DNA from: Cheilinus undulatus
Taxonomy: Eukaryota; Chordata; Actinopteri; Labriformes; Labridae
DNA length: 64,000 nucleotides
Assembly (NCBI RefSeq): GCF_018320785.1
Contig: NC_054882.1
Location: forward strand, 27,346,719-27,410,718
Direction of reading: 5' to 3'
Shown here: in pieces, positions 13,501-31,902 of the stretch
Numbering within the stretch: the first letter of the stretch is position 1
Layout: each line of letters begins with the position of its first letter
Position numbers and translations under genes: made by a program
The notes under the pieces: model-generated
Told to the model about the DNA's origin: nothing
Seen by the model: only the letters and a program-made list of their open reading frames with translations
Databases searched by the model: none

Positions 13501-13690
13501 CCTGCTTTGGGGTTCCATCATCCTTCTGGGTTTGCGCCGGGTGCTCCTGTTTCCCCCACCAATTAAATCTTGAATAGACTTAGAAACTCTATATCCAAAC
13601 AAGCTTGTATTTTGCATGTATCTCTTTCTTCTGTAAGAATTTAAGGGTTGCATGGTTGTTTTGGGGGTTGAGTACATCTAAAAGTGTTTA
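10573..13690 (+). pseudogene. decayed older paralogue of the unknown gene, unit 1
   Basis: A worn partial copy of the unknown gene and its flanks lies directly downstream of the live copy. 10573-10940 matches the region around exon 1 (5485-5850). 11551-11902 matches the C-terminal coding part, with an internal stop (SKF then TAG at about 11653) and several frameshifts. 13427-13690 matches the 3' flank at 9990-10260. Most of the central coding region is missing, and a LINE fragment (11991-13426) splits the 3' flank. This is an older tandem duplication within what later became the 12.7 kb unit. Confidence 0.8.
11991..13426 (-). mobile_element. 5'-truncated L1/Tx1-type LINE fragment, unit 1
   Basis: Non-LTR retrotransposon 3' portion on the minus strand. 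The translation of 13440-12796 resembles the C-terminal part of L1/Tx1-clade ORF2 downstream of the reverse transcriptase (LLWERDLGV, then a CCHC-like HxFxC region). A second piece at 12610-12395 (LLTILLFLVKKCILLRW) is typical of the ORF2 end. A poly(T) run at 11991-12000 fits the 3' tail of a minus-strand insertion. In unit 1 the frame is also broken near 12808, where TTTATGTCGAT replaces TTTCGCAATCGAT of units 2 and 3. Dead element inserted into the decayed paralogue. Confidence 0.75.
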
Positions 13691-13808
13691 TCTTCATAGT
13701 GTTTCAGCAAAGATTTTTCAAAATTAGTCGTGGAGCAGTTTACAACACTACCTAAACCTGCTGCAAATTCCAAACACAGAACAGGTGGCTCTCTCACAAG
13801 GGCTTATC

Positions 13809-13814
13809 TTTATT
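13809..13814 (-). terminator. actin polyadenylation signal, unit 1
   Basis: AATAAA on the minus strand (TTTATT on plus), 72 bases downstream of the actin stop codon. The same signal occurs in the same place in units 2 and 3. Confidence 0.65.
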
Positions 13815-13885
13815 ACAGAACATACACATATATACAGGAGACAACAGCGTACAAATGCACGGACAAAAGGAGGTTGAATGTGTGT

Positions 13886-16857
<2,972 letters not shown>

Positions 16858-18210
16858 TTACTGGTGGATGGTCTGAAGATTTGAGAGTTGAGGGAAGAGA
16901 ACATTTAGTAGCTGTTGAAACTGACCACCATAGAATACATAGTAGGAAGGCCTGTTGTAATGAAACAATCACAGACACTCTACCACTGAAGGGGTTGATA
17001 ATGTGATGATATGATTACACCTGCTATATCTGGAAGAAGTCACTCACACAACCAGTAAGACATTCATATATTTAATAGATATGTAAGCTGTCATCTGGGG
17101 GTCTCTGAAGACCCGCCAAGGCTATCTCACAACAGCTTTGAAGGAATTATCACATTCAAACACTAATACGACCCTGCTATCTATAGAGAGAGCTAATTAG
17201 ACATGCCTTTGGATGCTATTTATGAGGCTGCATCAGAGCCACTCTAGAAAAAGGGAGAAACAAATGTTTTTCAAGAAAAAAACTCTCAAAATTCTCAAGT
17301 TTAAAGTCATTAATTTACGAGAAAAAACAGCAGAATTCTTGAGATCATAAGGTTATCAACCTTGTGACAAACTAATCTTAAACCCTGGCAAAATGTGCCT
17401 CAAAGTTGCTGTCCCTGAGCCCATACTCCATAGGTCCCTCCAACTCAGCTTCCTCTTTTCTACACCCTCCCAGTTCATCCACTGTCCCTGCTTAGCCTGA
17501 GCCACAGCCTAGGTACACCCTACTAATTCCCTCTGTCTATGTACTATTGTCCTATTGGCTGGTTTATCAAAAAATCCTAGAAATATGTTCGGAGTATGCA
17601 GAGAGAGCTTCATATGCACCCACAGAGAAAGTCTTGTGCACATGCATAGATAAAAAGACAGTGTCAGAAGCAGCCAGAAATAGAGGATGATGGCTTGAGC
17701 ACGAGCAACAAAGAAACTGAAAGCAGTTGGCGTTAGAAGCGCAGAACATGCTGAAAAGCCGCACCTCTGCATTGTTTGTGACAGTTTGATATTCACAAAG
17801 CACTGACCCGCCAAAGTATAAACCAAAGTAATTCCACTGATAATCAGATATGTAAAATAAAGAGCGCTGCATGTAAATACCGACTATTTATTAAAACACT
17901 TATGAATACATTTTTGTACTGTATTTATAGAGAGTCATCTAAAAGGTTTTGGAATTATCTTAAATGAGGGTCTACTTGAGGTTTGGGCTGTGAGTTGAAT
18001 TCTGATCAGCTCATCATCAGTACCTGACGTTGCTCAGATTGACGCTGTGAAGAGAAAGGTTTCTCTTTCACTAAGCTGTGCCTCCTCTCTCCTCCTGTCT
18101 TTTCCTCACATCTCTCTTTCAATCCCTAGGAAGGAAGGATACCAAAATATCACTCACATACCCTTATATCCACCCTTTGAAATCAACAGGTTGCTGAAAC
18201 ATGTATTGAC

Positions 18211-21200
18211 ATGTCTCCATCTAGTGGTGAAGCAGAAGAATCATCGTCAACTTCTACTGGAGAAGCTGTAAGTTGCCATTCATTGTCCAACTATATCAAA
18301 TTTTTCGCTTAGGCTAGCTGTCACAATATCTAAGGAAAACAGGTGAGCTGGCAAAAATTAAACCGCAGAAGAAAAGATTTGAAGATCAGCTTCATGGCAT
18401 TTTAACACCAAAAACAGGTACTTTGTGGTGGAAGCCACCTGTGTTGTATGTGTAACTGATTAATCAATGGACAGCCTGCTTTAATTTGTTGCTTCACAGC
18501 AGCAGAATAATAAACATTTCAATCAAAGCAACAAAAATCAGCTTTATTTATAGCCTTCTTAAAAATGCTTTCCCATTAAAACAGAATGACCTTTTTACTG
18601 GCAACGTTAACAATGCAGATGGAGACACACAACTAAATGATTAGGAAAGTAATGTCAACATTGCTAGGTCATAATGTGCCAAACCATCAGGATGCTGGAC
18701 AATGAAGTAAAAGATACTGAGACAGCTTTAGTTGAGGAGAACTGAATAATCGTCTGAAGAGACAACAAATATGTTGATGTGGAAAATTGGGCAAAAAGTG
18801 GCAAAATTGGCTAAAATGATTGTTTTTTGAAATGTGGCAAATTTGGGCAAAAAAAGGCCAAACAATAGCAAAAGTGGACAAAAATTGGCAAAAAGGTGGC
18901 ACAACTGGGTTAACAGTGGCCAAAAGGGGTAAAAAGTGATGAAAAATTGGCAAAAAAGACAAAACAATAGCAAGAGTGGGCAAAAATTGGCAAAAAGGTG
19001 GCACAAATGGGTTAAAAGTGGCACAAAAAGTGGCAAAAATGGGTTAAAAGTGATGAAAAATTGGAAAAAATTGACAAAACAATAGCAAAAGTGTGCAAAA
19101 AGGTTTATAAAGGTGGCACAAATGGGTTTGGATTTGCAAAAACATGTTGAAAGTGTCAAAACGGTGCAACAATAGGTTACAAGTGGCAAAAAGTACAAAT
19201 TCTCCAGGCACACCTAGACTTGCTTCAAGGCACACTAGTGTGGGCCACATCATTTGAGAACCACTGCATTTGTGAAATGGGTCTCTCCAGAAGCTTTCTG
19301 GAACATTAGGACGTTTTGTTAAAAGCGCTTTTAAAACCCGTTAACTGAAACGCATATAAGGATGCCGGTCGTATAAAAAATGCTAACAACTTACACAGGA
19401 AGTGCTAATGTTATTCTGTTCTTTTATTCTATCAAGAAAAAATATGAAGCTTTAGCAGAGAAATAAGGAACGGTCGTGGTTATTTACCGTAGGAAACAAT
19501 GGGAGACTGTGTTTCGACTAGGTCTTCAGTTCATTGAAATGTCAGTGTGTCATGACCTCACATAACCTTTCTTCTCACCGCCTCCTTCTCTTCCTCTGCA
19601 GGTTAGCATAAACAGCGCAGTAGCTCACCATGACAACAGACGAATAACGCGACTGAACTGCCATTTCTCTAATTTCGTTGTCGACAAAACTAACAAAGCT
19701 GTTGCGAAGAGTCATCATTATCTAAAGGTAAGAACTATCTGTGGATAAATTTGGAAGACATTAAATATTGTCCAAAGCGTTTCGATTAACAATGAGAGGG
19801 GTGAGGGTGCGTGCGCGCATGCGCGAGTTTAAGGTGATTCCCCTGTTTTTAGGCCCTTGGCTCTATGCTTGGATCCTGTGCCTTGATCCTTGACGTCACT
19901 AAAATTAGTAGTACTACCCACACCAGGAGAGTTACACCTGTGTTAATAGTTGACAAGAGTCTTTAAAGTCAAGTCAGAGGCAGCAGTGAATATTTACACA
20001 GCAGCTGATAATTTACTAGAAACTTGTTTTGAAACTGACATTGGTAAAGATGATTGAAGAAAATATTTCCAAAATGAGATCGGTGAATGAGATAGATACA
20101 TTTGAAGAAAATATTTCCAAAATGAGATCTGTTAATGAGATGGATAAAACGGTTCTAATCAAATCAGAATCTCTTCGTCCCCTGGTGGACAAACATTTTG
20201 AGAAAATCACATCAGCACAGTGGAGCAAGATGGCTGTTGGAATTTGGGATCCAGCCACAGAGGACACTCTGGCTGACATGTTGATGGAGATAATGCAGTC
20301 ATGCACTGCTGACGTCCTGAAAATTGTCATCCCAGTGTATCGGGAGCGTCTGGCCAAATACGTGTCCCAACCTGAGATAGCTGCAGGATCGGGTGACTTC
20401 AATGTAACAGCACGCCTTGGAGACTCCCTCTCAGAGAGCTTCGCCAGTGCTCTGCAGGTCCCACATGAAAAATCTGAGAGTGCAGAAAAGCTGACGGAGC
20501 TGGTGGAGAGTGAAGTTTCACAGAAGGCAAACTGTCTTCTATCTGTGGCTGCAAACAGCCCATATTTACCAAAAGATCCTGCCGTTTATGTCACCAGTTC
20601 CGTGTCCAGTCTGTCATCTCTGCGGTGCATGTTGACCTATGCAGCTGAGTGTCTGAAAGACTTTTTAAGTAAGCTAAACTTTAAGAGTCTTGGATTTTGT
20701 ATGGGGCCACAAGATGTAAAGATTGTCTCTAGCCAGGGATGTAAATCACAAGTAGGCTCTGTGTGTTCTCTGGCAAAAGAGGAAGAAATGCAATGGGAAT
20801 CTACTCCAAGCTTAAAATCAAAGATTTCTGTTGAGTCAGCGGTCCAATCAGTAAGTGACGTCCTGAAGAAGTGGTCTGATCAGAAACCAGACATCACTGA
20901 AGAGGCAGAAAATGACACCTCTTTTGATGTTTACAATGCAGCAACTGAAATTGTAAACCAAATAACAGATGGTTTGCAGGATGCTGACATTAAAGAGGAA
21001 ATTCCTGAGCCGAGGAGCCCGGCTAAACCTCGTGTGAATATGAGGCCAATACTTGGCATGGTGAGGGACTTCTTTTCCTCAAACACAACACCTCAAAAAG
21101 ACACCAGCACTAAGGAAGGGGTTCATAAAGTCAAATTCTACCAAGTTGTGGGGAACAAAATTGAGGAAACGATTGGAAATCTACAAAATCAGTTTAGAAA

Positions 21201-22578
21201 AAAAGACACAGACTTCACGGTGAGTCTTAAACAGGTGTCAGAGTCCATCAGGCTCATGGAGGAACAAAGGGCTCTGGAAGAATCTTTACCAGGAGTTGTT
21301 CCAGAACCAAAGGCCATTAAAAAATTTCGCTTTCAGGTTTCGGATTCACGACCTATCCCAGAGATAGAGAAGACGCCTTCTCCCTTACATCGTGCAGACA
21401 TCACAAAGGAAGTTGACATCTTGTTTGAAAAGATCAACTCACCACAAAAGGATGTCCGATGTGGAAATGAAAAACTGGAAAGCATCATGTCTAGCCGCGA
21501 GATCCAGATGTTTGCAAAGGACCTGACAGATAAAATTTATGGTCATTTGAATGCTCACCAGACATCTTCTCATCCCCTTGTCCCACGGAGAAATTGTTAC
21601 TCTGCCCCTGTCTTTTCCAAGAGAAGGGTGGACCAAACTACTCCTGAGGTCCAGTATATGATGGTAGAGGAGGCAGTGAGAGCATTCTTGCAGAAAGTCT
21701 TACTCTGGTTGGAGAAGGAGCCATCAGCTAATACAGAATTCAATCAGAAAGTTTCAGGTGCACTGACAGATATAGAAAACCTGATTCCAATAATGCTGAA
21801 CCCATCTGAAGAGAAGTGTGATGGCCAGAAGACAGTAACATCTTCTTCCAGTCAGCTATCATCTACTGACATAGCCACACAAAGCTCTTCTTTGTGCTAC
21901 GACGACTCAAATCTGCGTTATCATTTTGATAGTTATATTTTGACCTCGCGCTATGAATGGGTGTCTTCATGTCCAAATTCACCTGAGGTACTCTCTGTGT
22001 CTCCTCCGACCTCCTGCCTGAGCCATTCATCACCACCCAACAATCTGGTGACAGGCTCAGAAAGGTTGTTGGTTAAAGACCACTTAGAGGAAACCAAAAC
22101 CTCATCTGAGAAGTTAACCACTAAGGTGCTTTCGGCTCCAAGTAATGCCTCATCCCATGCAGACATCAGAATGACTAACAGACTTTTTTCCATTCTGATG
22201 GCAAAGCTCTATTCAGAAGCACCCAAGAAACTCAGAATGTCCGTTCAGATGGAGGACCTTGATACCTTCACCAGCCGTCTGGCAGAGAAAGTCACGGAGG
22301 AGATTGGCTTCTCTGCTTTGAGTAAAATCCAGGACAGGAGGAGATTTGTTAAGGCCGTGCTAAAAGAGCTCTACATGGAGTATGGCTCTGCAGGAAAGAC
22401 TCTGAGGGCAGCTTTATCAGATGAGACAGATTTTAATGAAGCTGTCCTAGAGTATGTGAAGCTCCATCTGGACCCCATCCTGCATCCCCCAAAACAAAGT
22501 TTAGTTACGAGGTTCTTTGTGGCACTGGGAAAAAAAATAACGGCCCCCTTTTCCTCGTGCATGAACACAGAGGACTAA
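18211..22578 (+). CDS. unrecognised three-exon gene, intact copy (913 aa)
   Basis: I do not recognise this family. Proposed coding exons: 18211-18267 (MSPSSGEAEESSSTSTGEA), 19602-19727 (42 codons, open only in the joining frame) and 20020-22578 (852 codons plus stop). All borders are phase 0 with GT-AG sites (GAAGCT|GTAAGT, CTCTGCAG|GTTAGC, CTAAAG|GTAAGA, TTACTAG|AAACTT). The last acceptor has a weak pyrimidine tract, and an alternative start at ATG 20050 is possible. The protein is hydrophilic, Ser/Glu/Lys-rich and mostly helical-looking, with no signal peptide or clear membrane segment. A 16-residue tandem repeat (EENISKMRSVNE) stands near the start of exon 3. The C-terminal 200 residues look most ordered and end LVTRFFVALGKKITAPF followed by SSCMNTED. 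Candidate polyadenylation signal AATAAA at 22957-22962. Converges with actin. Confidence 0.72.
18780..19205. repeat. degenerate GTGGCAAAA minisatellite, unit 2
   Basis: Copy of the unit 1 array, essentially identical, lying in intron 1 of the proposed three-exon gene. Its antisense frame is open but encodes only low-complexity Phe/Leu/His/Cys-rich sequence. Confidence 0.85.
19814..19825. promoter_or_regulatory. NRF1-type palindrome in intron 2, unit 2
   Basis: CGCGCATGCGCG, the same perfect NRF1 consensus palindrome as in unit 1, upstream of the large coding exon. Here the downstream reading frame is intact, so an internal promoter would give a protein starting at ATG 20050 (842 aa). Confidence 0.5.
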
Positions 22579-23250
22579 ATTGACCCCCAACCTTGATCTT
22601 CTCTGTGTTGTTTCTCACAGTTGGCATTTGACAGTTAATTGCTTCTATTTAGGCGTGTCGCTAAACGACACTTTTAAATTGAAGGCAGTTAGTCAAAATG
22701 CCAGCAATGGGGAGCATACAGTCAGGTTGGGGTTCCGTCATCCGTTAGGGTTTACGCCGGGTGCTCCGGTTCGCCCACCGATTAAATATTGGTAAAAAAA
22801 AATCAAAAATAAAAATAAACAAACAAAATTGCACTTTGCATATATTTCTCTTTGCTCTAGGGTATGAGTGAAAATGTGTCAACTTGATTTGTCAACAAAG
22901 TATGGTTGATTTTTGGGGTTGAACACATTCATTTTCAATCACAACAGACATTATTCAATAAAGAAACTGGGTCACAATTAGAAGATGTACACGGAGACAA
23001 AACATACTGGTGAAATAAAATGTACAAAAAATAATTTGTGCCTCAAAGTTCTGCTAAATGATCCTAACAGACTCACCAAAGCTTTATTCACCAAGGTTTT
23101 ATAACACTGCCCAATAAGTTATTTTCTGTCCTTGCATATTATCCTATGGCACACTCTACCATGCTGTCATACATATAGACAAAATAAAGACATCTGTGCA
23201 CAGAGCTACCATACAGCATCAAGTAAATTACTCACAAACCCTTGTGCCCT

Positions 23251-26200
23251 CACTGTTGAGATCCACAGATTGCTGAACAAGCATGGAAATGTCTACACTT
23301 AGTGGTAAAGGAGAACATCTAATGCATAATCAACTTCTACTTGTGATACTATATGCTGCTATTGTCTTGCTGTATTTTCCACTTGGCAAGTTTTCTTCAT
23401 ATCAAAGGAAACAGATGAGCTAAAGCAAACTATACTGCCCTACACTGTGTGATTGGGCTTCATCAGGTCTTCTAGTTATAAATCAATTAGCAGATTGGCT
23501 TCATGGCATTGTAAAACCTGAAAACAGGTACTTTGTGGTGGAAGCCACCTGTGTTTTATGTTTATTTGATTAATGAATGAACAGTCTTTGCTTTGATTTG
23601 TTGCTTCACAGCATTTGAGTTAAACCCATTAAAAATTTTGATTTTTTTGGGCCAAACACTGACAGTCCTGGTTGAAAGAGGTCTTTCAAAAACAAAATTA
23701 ATTTTGTTCTGAATAGAAACATTAAATATGCCACTGCACGTGCTGTGGTAAAGGGACTCTCAACGTAAAAAGAATGTCTAAATCTTACACATATGCACCA
23801 GTATGGCAGTGTGAAGGAGTATGAATAAAGTGTTTGACCTCTAACCGGAGTCCAGAGAAAGTTATGAAGTGGCGAAATATAAATAAAAACGAATGAAAAA
23901 TCCAAAACTATTATAACCTTGCAGAGGAAACACTGCCATGAGACCACAGCTCCTATGACCATAAGAGGGCAGCAGAGACCACAGTCTTCTCTTGCAGAAA
24001 ACAGTTTAGAAGTAATAAAACACCAAATAAACACAATGAGGCATATCATAGTAAAGGAGAGTTTGGTTTCAGTTTATCCACAAAATCAATCAAAATGCAA
24101 ATACAGTCAATCATGGCTCATCACATTTGTAAAATGGGACTCTGCAGAAGCTTTCTGGAGCCTGTGAGTAGGGGCCCATATGTCAAATACCATACACAAT
24201 ACATATAATTTTCAATAACATTCATGGCACTAACTCAGAATGTCTGTTCAGATGGAGGACCTTGACACCATCACTAGTCGTCTTTCAGAAAAAGTCACGG
24301 AGGAGATTGACTTCTTTGCTCTGAGTAAATTTTAGGACAAGAGGAGATTTGTTAGGGCCGTGCTAAAAGAGCTCTACATGGAGTATGGCTCTCAAGAGAG
24401 ACTCTGAGGGCAGCTTTATCAGATGAGACAGATTTTGATGAAGCTGTCCTAGAACATGTGAAACTCTATCTGGTACCTTCCAAAATCCACCAAATCCAAG
24501 TTTAGTTAAGAGGTTCTTTGCGGCACTGGGAAGAAAGATAATGGCCCCCTTTTCCTCGTGCATGAACACAGAGGATTAAATTGACCCCAACCTTGATCTT
24601 CACTGTGTTGTTTCCAACAGTTGGCATTTTGACGGTTTATGGCTTCTATTTAGGTGTGGTGTCAGATTTTTTTTTTAAATATTTTTTTAAATAGGATTTT
24701 ATATCTTAATGATACAAACAAAGCAGAGCTGAAATAAAACAACACAAAAAAGACAAACACAACAGAACAAACCCACCCCAAAATGGTGACAAGCGCTGCA
24801 AAGGACAATCACATACAGACTTTTAAACATAAATTGCATCAAAATAAAATATTTTGTCATGTTTACACAAAAGGTGTGAGATTGAACAAGCAGGATAGCT
24901 GAATACAATAATGCTGTGTGACAGTACAACTAAAGCAACACAGACAGAGTCAGCCGGCAACAAAAATAGATCATTTGAAACTAAAAACCGCCTTTAGTGT
25001 TTTTGAAGTAATGAGTCCAAGGGGTTCCATAATGTCCAGAATTTATCAGATTTGTGGCTGAAGTCATGAATCAGTTTCTCCAAAGGGAAAAAGGCTGCAA
25101 TTTGTGAAATCCAGCAGACCAACGCAGCAAGATACACTTTTTCACCAGAAACAAGAGAATTGTTAACAGTGATTTAACATCTATATTAAAAAGACTGTTA
25201 GGCATATGATTCAACAAATAAATGAAGAAGACAATGGGAACTGTTTGCCAGTGATCTCCGTAATCACAGAATGGACTTCTTTCCAAAATGTTTGATCAAA
25301 GTTACATGACCAAAACATATGAATAGATGTATCTTTTTGAATCTTGCATTTAAACGAAGATTTGAAGTGTTTGGGAACATTCTCTGAAGGCGAACTGGTG
25401 TAAAATATGTTCTATGAAAGAATTTAAAATTGTGTTCATGTAAAGAGATTGAAGTATATTTTGGAAAAATTTCACTGCAGATCCTTTCGCAATCGATAGC
25501 ACTGAATGTCACCCCCAGATCACGCTCCCACAGCAGCCTCAGAGATTCAAAAACTGATGAATCAGAGTGCAGCAACAGCGTGTAAAACTTGGAGATAATA
25601 CCTTTAAGTGTTTTGCAGGAGACTACAACACTCTCAAGTTCTGACAGTATCAGTTGGACTGAATCTTTCTCCAAAAAAGACACAGTGAAATAACGAATTT
25701 GAAAATACCTGATAAAGTCTTTATGAAGAATATCAAAGTCATTTTTAATTTGCTCGAATGTCTTAAAGGAGCAAGAGATCAACAGGCCAGTAAAATCTGA
25801 GAGACCTTTAGAGGACCATTCTAATAGACTAATAGCTCTGATTTGACGAGGAAAATCTGGATTTAATGATAGAGGTGACCAAACAGATAGAATAGAAGGA
25901 ATTTTTAAGTATCCTCTAATATCTCTCCTGACCAGCAGTGTATTGAAGACAACAGAGTTATTATGGAGTGCTTTCAGCTGATCTATATTATTGATAAACA
26001 AAAGTGATTTTAACTGTCTGGGTTGACAAGCTAAAGATTCAAGCCTTACCCATAGAGAATCCTGTCTATCTAAACACCAGTTTGTCATTATTTTAAGTTG
26101 AGAGCATAAACGGCACATTTAAATTGAATGCAGTTAGTCAAAATGTCACCAATGGCGAGCATACAGTCAGGTTGGGTTCCTGCTTTGGGGTTCCATCATC

Positions 26201-26368
26201 CTTCTGGGTTTGCGCCGGGTGCTCCTGTTTCCCCCACCAATTAAATCTTGAATAGACTTAGAAACTCTATATCCAAACAAGCTTGTATTTTGCATGTATC
26301 TCTTTCTTCTGTAAGAATTTAAGGGTTGCATGGTTGTTTTGGGGGTTGAGTACATCTAAAAGTGTTTA
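23251..26368 (+). pseudogene. decayed older paralogue of the unknown gene, unit 2
   Basis: Same fragmentary relic as in unit 1: exon-1-region similarity at 23251-23620, a C-terminal coding relic at 24229-24579 with an internal stop and one extra one-base loss (GGCTCTCAAGAG versus GGCTCTCCAAGAG), and 3' flank at 26105-26368 after the LINE. It separates the live gene from the actin. Confidence 0.8.
24667..26104 (-). mobile_element. 5'-truncated L1/Tx1-type LINE fragment, unit 2
   Basis: Same insertion as in unit 1. The frame from 26118 to 25264 is open for 284 codons and reads as the ORF2 C-terminal region, becoming degenerate near its end where the CCHC-like motif should lie. Poly(T) at 24667-24676 marks the 3' tail. 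It is an open remnant, not a gene: it lacks the endonuclease and the reverse-transcriptase core. Confidence 0.75.
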
Positions 26369-26486
26369 TCTTCATAGTGTTTCAGCAAAGATTTTTCAAA
26401 ATTAGTCGTGGAGCAGTTTACAACACTACCTAAACCTGCTGCAAATTCCAAACACAGAACAGGTGGCTCTCTCACAAGGGCTTATC

Positions 26487-26492
26487 TTTATT
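26487..26492 (-). terminator. actin polyadenylation signal, unit 2
   Basis: AATAAA on the minus strand, 72 bases past the stop codon of the intact actin copy. Confidence 0.65.
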
Positions 26493-26563
26493 ACAGAACA
26501 TACACATATATACAGGAGACAACAGCGTACAAATGCACGGACAAAAGGAGGTTGAATGTGTGT

Positions 26564-29543
<2,980 letters not shown>

Positions 29544-31476
29544 TTACTGGTGGATGGTCTGAAGATTTGAGAGTTGAGGGAAGAGAACATTTAGTAGCTG
29601 TTGAAACTGACCACCATAGAATACATAGTAGGAAGGCCTGTTGTAATGAAACAATCACAGACACTCTACCACTGAAGGGGTTGATAATGTGATGATATGA
29701 TTACACCTGCTATATCTGGAAGAAGTCACTCACACAACCAGTAAGACATTCATATATTTAATAGATATGTAAGCTGTCATCTGGGGGTCTCTGAAGACCC
29801 GCCAAGGCTATCTCACAACAGCTTTGAAGGAATTATCACATTCAAACACTAATACGACCCTGCTATCTATAGAGAGAGAGCTAATTAGACATGCCTTTGG
29901 ATGCTATTTCAGCGCTAACCTTGCTGCACCACCAAAAAAGAGAGAAACAAATGTTTTTCAAGAAAAAAACTCTCAAAATTCTCAAGTTTAAAGTCATTAA
30001 TTTACGAGAAAAAACAGCAGAATTCTTGAGATCATAAGGTTATCAACCTTGTGACAAACTAATCTTAAACCCTGGCAAAATGTGCCTCAAAGTTGCTGTC
30101 CCTGAGCCCATACTCCATAGGTCCCTCCAACTCAACTTCCTCTTTTCTACACCCTCCCAGTTCATCCACTGTCCCTGCTTAGCCTGAGCCACAGCCTAGG
30201 TACACCCTACTAATTCCCTCTGTCTATGTACTATTGTCCTATTGGCTGGTTTATCAAAAAAATCCTAGAAATATGTTTGGAGTATGCAGAGAGAGCTTCA
30301 TATGCACCCACAGAGAAAGTCTTGTGCACATGCATAATTAAAAAGACAGTGTCAGAAGCAGCCAGAAATAGAGGATGATGGCTTGAGCACGAGCAACAAA
30401 GAAACTGAAAGCAGTTGGCGTTAGAAGCGCAGAACATGCTGAAAAGCCGCACCTCTGCATTGTTTGTGACAGTTTGATATTCACAAAGCACTGACCCGCC
30501 AAAGTATAAACCAAAGTAATTCCACTGATAATCAAATATGTAAAATAAAGAGCGCTGCATGTAAATACCGACTATTTATTAAAACACTTATGAATACATT
30601 TTTGTACTGTATTTATAGAGAGTCATCTAAAAGGTTTTGGAATTATCTTAAATGAGGGTCTTCTTGAGGTTTGGGCTGTGAGTTGAGCTCATCATCAGTA
30701 CCTGACGTTGCTCAGATTGACGCTGTGAAGAGAAAGGTTTCTCTTTCACTAAGCTGTGCCTCCTCTCTCCTCCTGTCTTTTCCTCACATCTCTCTTTCAA
30801 TCCCTAGGAAGGAAGGATACCAAAATATCACTCACATACCCTTATATCCACCCTTTGAAATCAACAGGTTGCTGAAACATGTATTGACATGTCTCCATCT
30901 AGTGGTGAAGCAGAAGAATCATCGTCAACTTCTACTGGAGAAGCTGTAAGTTGCCATTCATTGTCCAACTATATCAAATTTTTTGCTTAGGCTAGCTGTC
31001 ACAATATCTAAGGAAAACAGATGAGCTGGCAAAAATTAAACCGCAGAAGAAAAGATTTGAAGATCAGCTTCATGGCATTTTAACACCAAAAACAGGTACT
31101 TTGTGGTGGAAGCCACCTGTGTTGTATGTGTAACTGATTTATCAATGAACAGCCTGCTTTAATTTGTTGCTTCACAGCAGCAGAATAATAAACATTTCAA
31201 TCAAAGCAACAAAAATCAGCTTTATTTATGTATGCTTTGGTATGATACAGCCTTCTTAAAAATGCTTTCCCATTAAAACAGAATGACCTTTTTACTGGCA
31301 ATGTTAACAACGTAGATGGAGACACACAACTAAATGATTAGGAAAGTAATGTCAACATTGCTAGGTCATAATGTGCCAAACCATGAGGATGCTGGACAAT
31401 GAAGTAAAAGATACTGAGACAGCTTTAGTTGAGGAGAACTGAATAATCGTCTGAAGAGACAACAAATATGTTGATG

Positions 31477-31902
31477 TGGAAAATTGGGCAAAAAGTGGCA
31501 AAATTGGCTAAAATGATTGTTTTTTGAAATGTGGCAAATTTAGGCAAAAAAAGGCCAAACAATAGCAAAAGTGGACAAAAATTGGCAAAAAGGTGGCACA
31601 ACTGGGTTAACAGTGGCCAAAAGGGGTAAAAAGTGATGAAAAATTGGCAAAAAAGACAAAACAATAGCAAGAGTGGGCAAAAATTGGCAAAAAGGTGGCA
31701 CAAATGGGTTAAAAGTGGCACAAAAAGTGGCAAAAATGGGTTAAAAGTGATGAAAAATTGGAAAAAATTGACAAAACAATAGCAAAAGTGTGCAAAAAGG
31801 TTTATAAAGGTGGCACAAATGGGTTTGGATTTGCAAAAACATGTTGAAAGTGTCAAAACGGTGCAACAATAGGTTACAAGTGGCAAAAAGTACAAATTCT
31901 CC
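31477..31902. repeat. degenerate GTGGCAAAA minisatellite, unit 3
   Basis: Third copy of the array, in intron 1 of the unknown gene. It differs from the other two by a few substitutions; the adjacent left flank carries a private insertion near 31230-31246. Confidence 0.85.

Noticed and set aside
20029-20049. Start of the unknown protein at 20029
   Set aside because: The codon is TTG. The frame is simply open back to the acceptor at 20019, so the start is either exon 1 (18211) or ATG 20050.
25264-26118. 284-codon minus frame as a host gene
   Set aside because: It reads as the C-terminal remnant of a LINE ORF2, next to a poly(T) tail, and is broken in unit 1.
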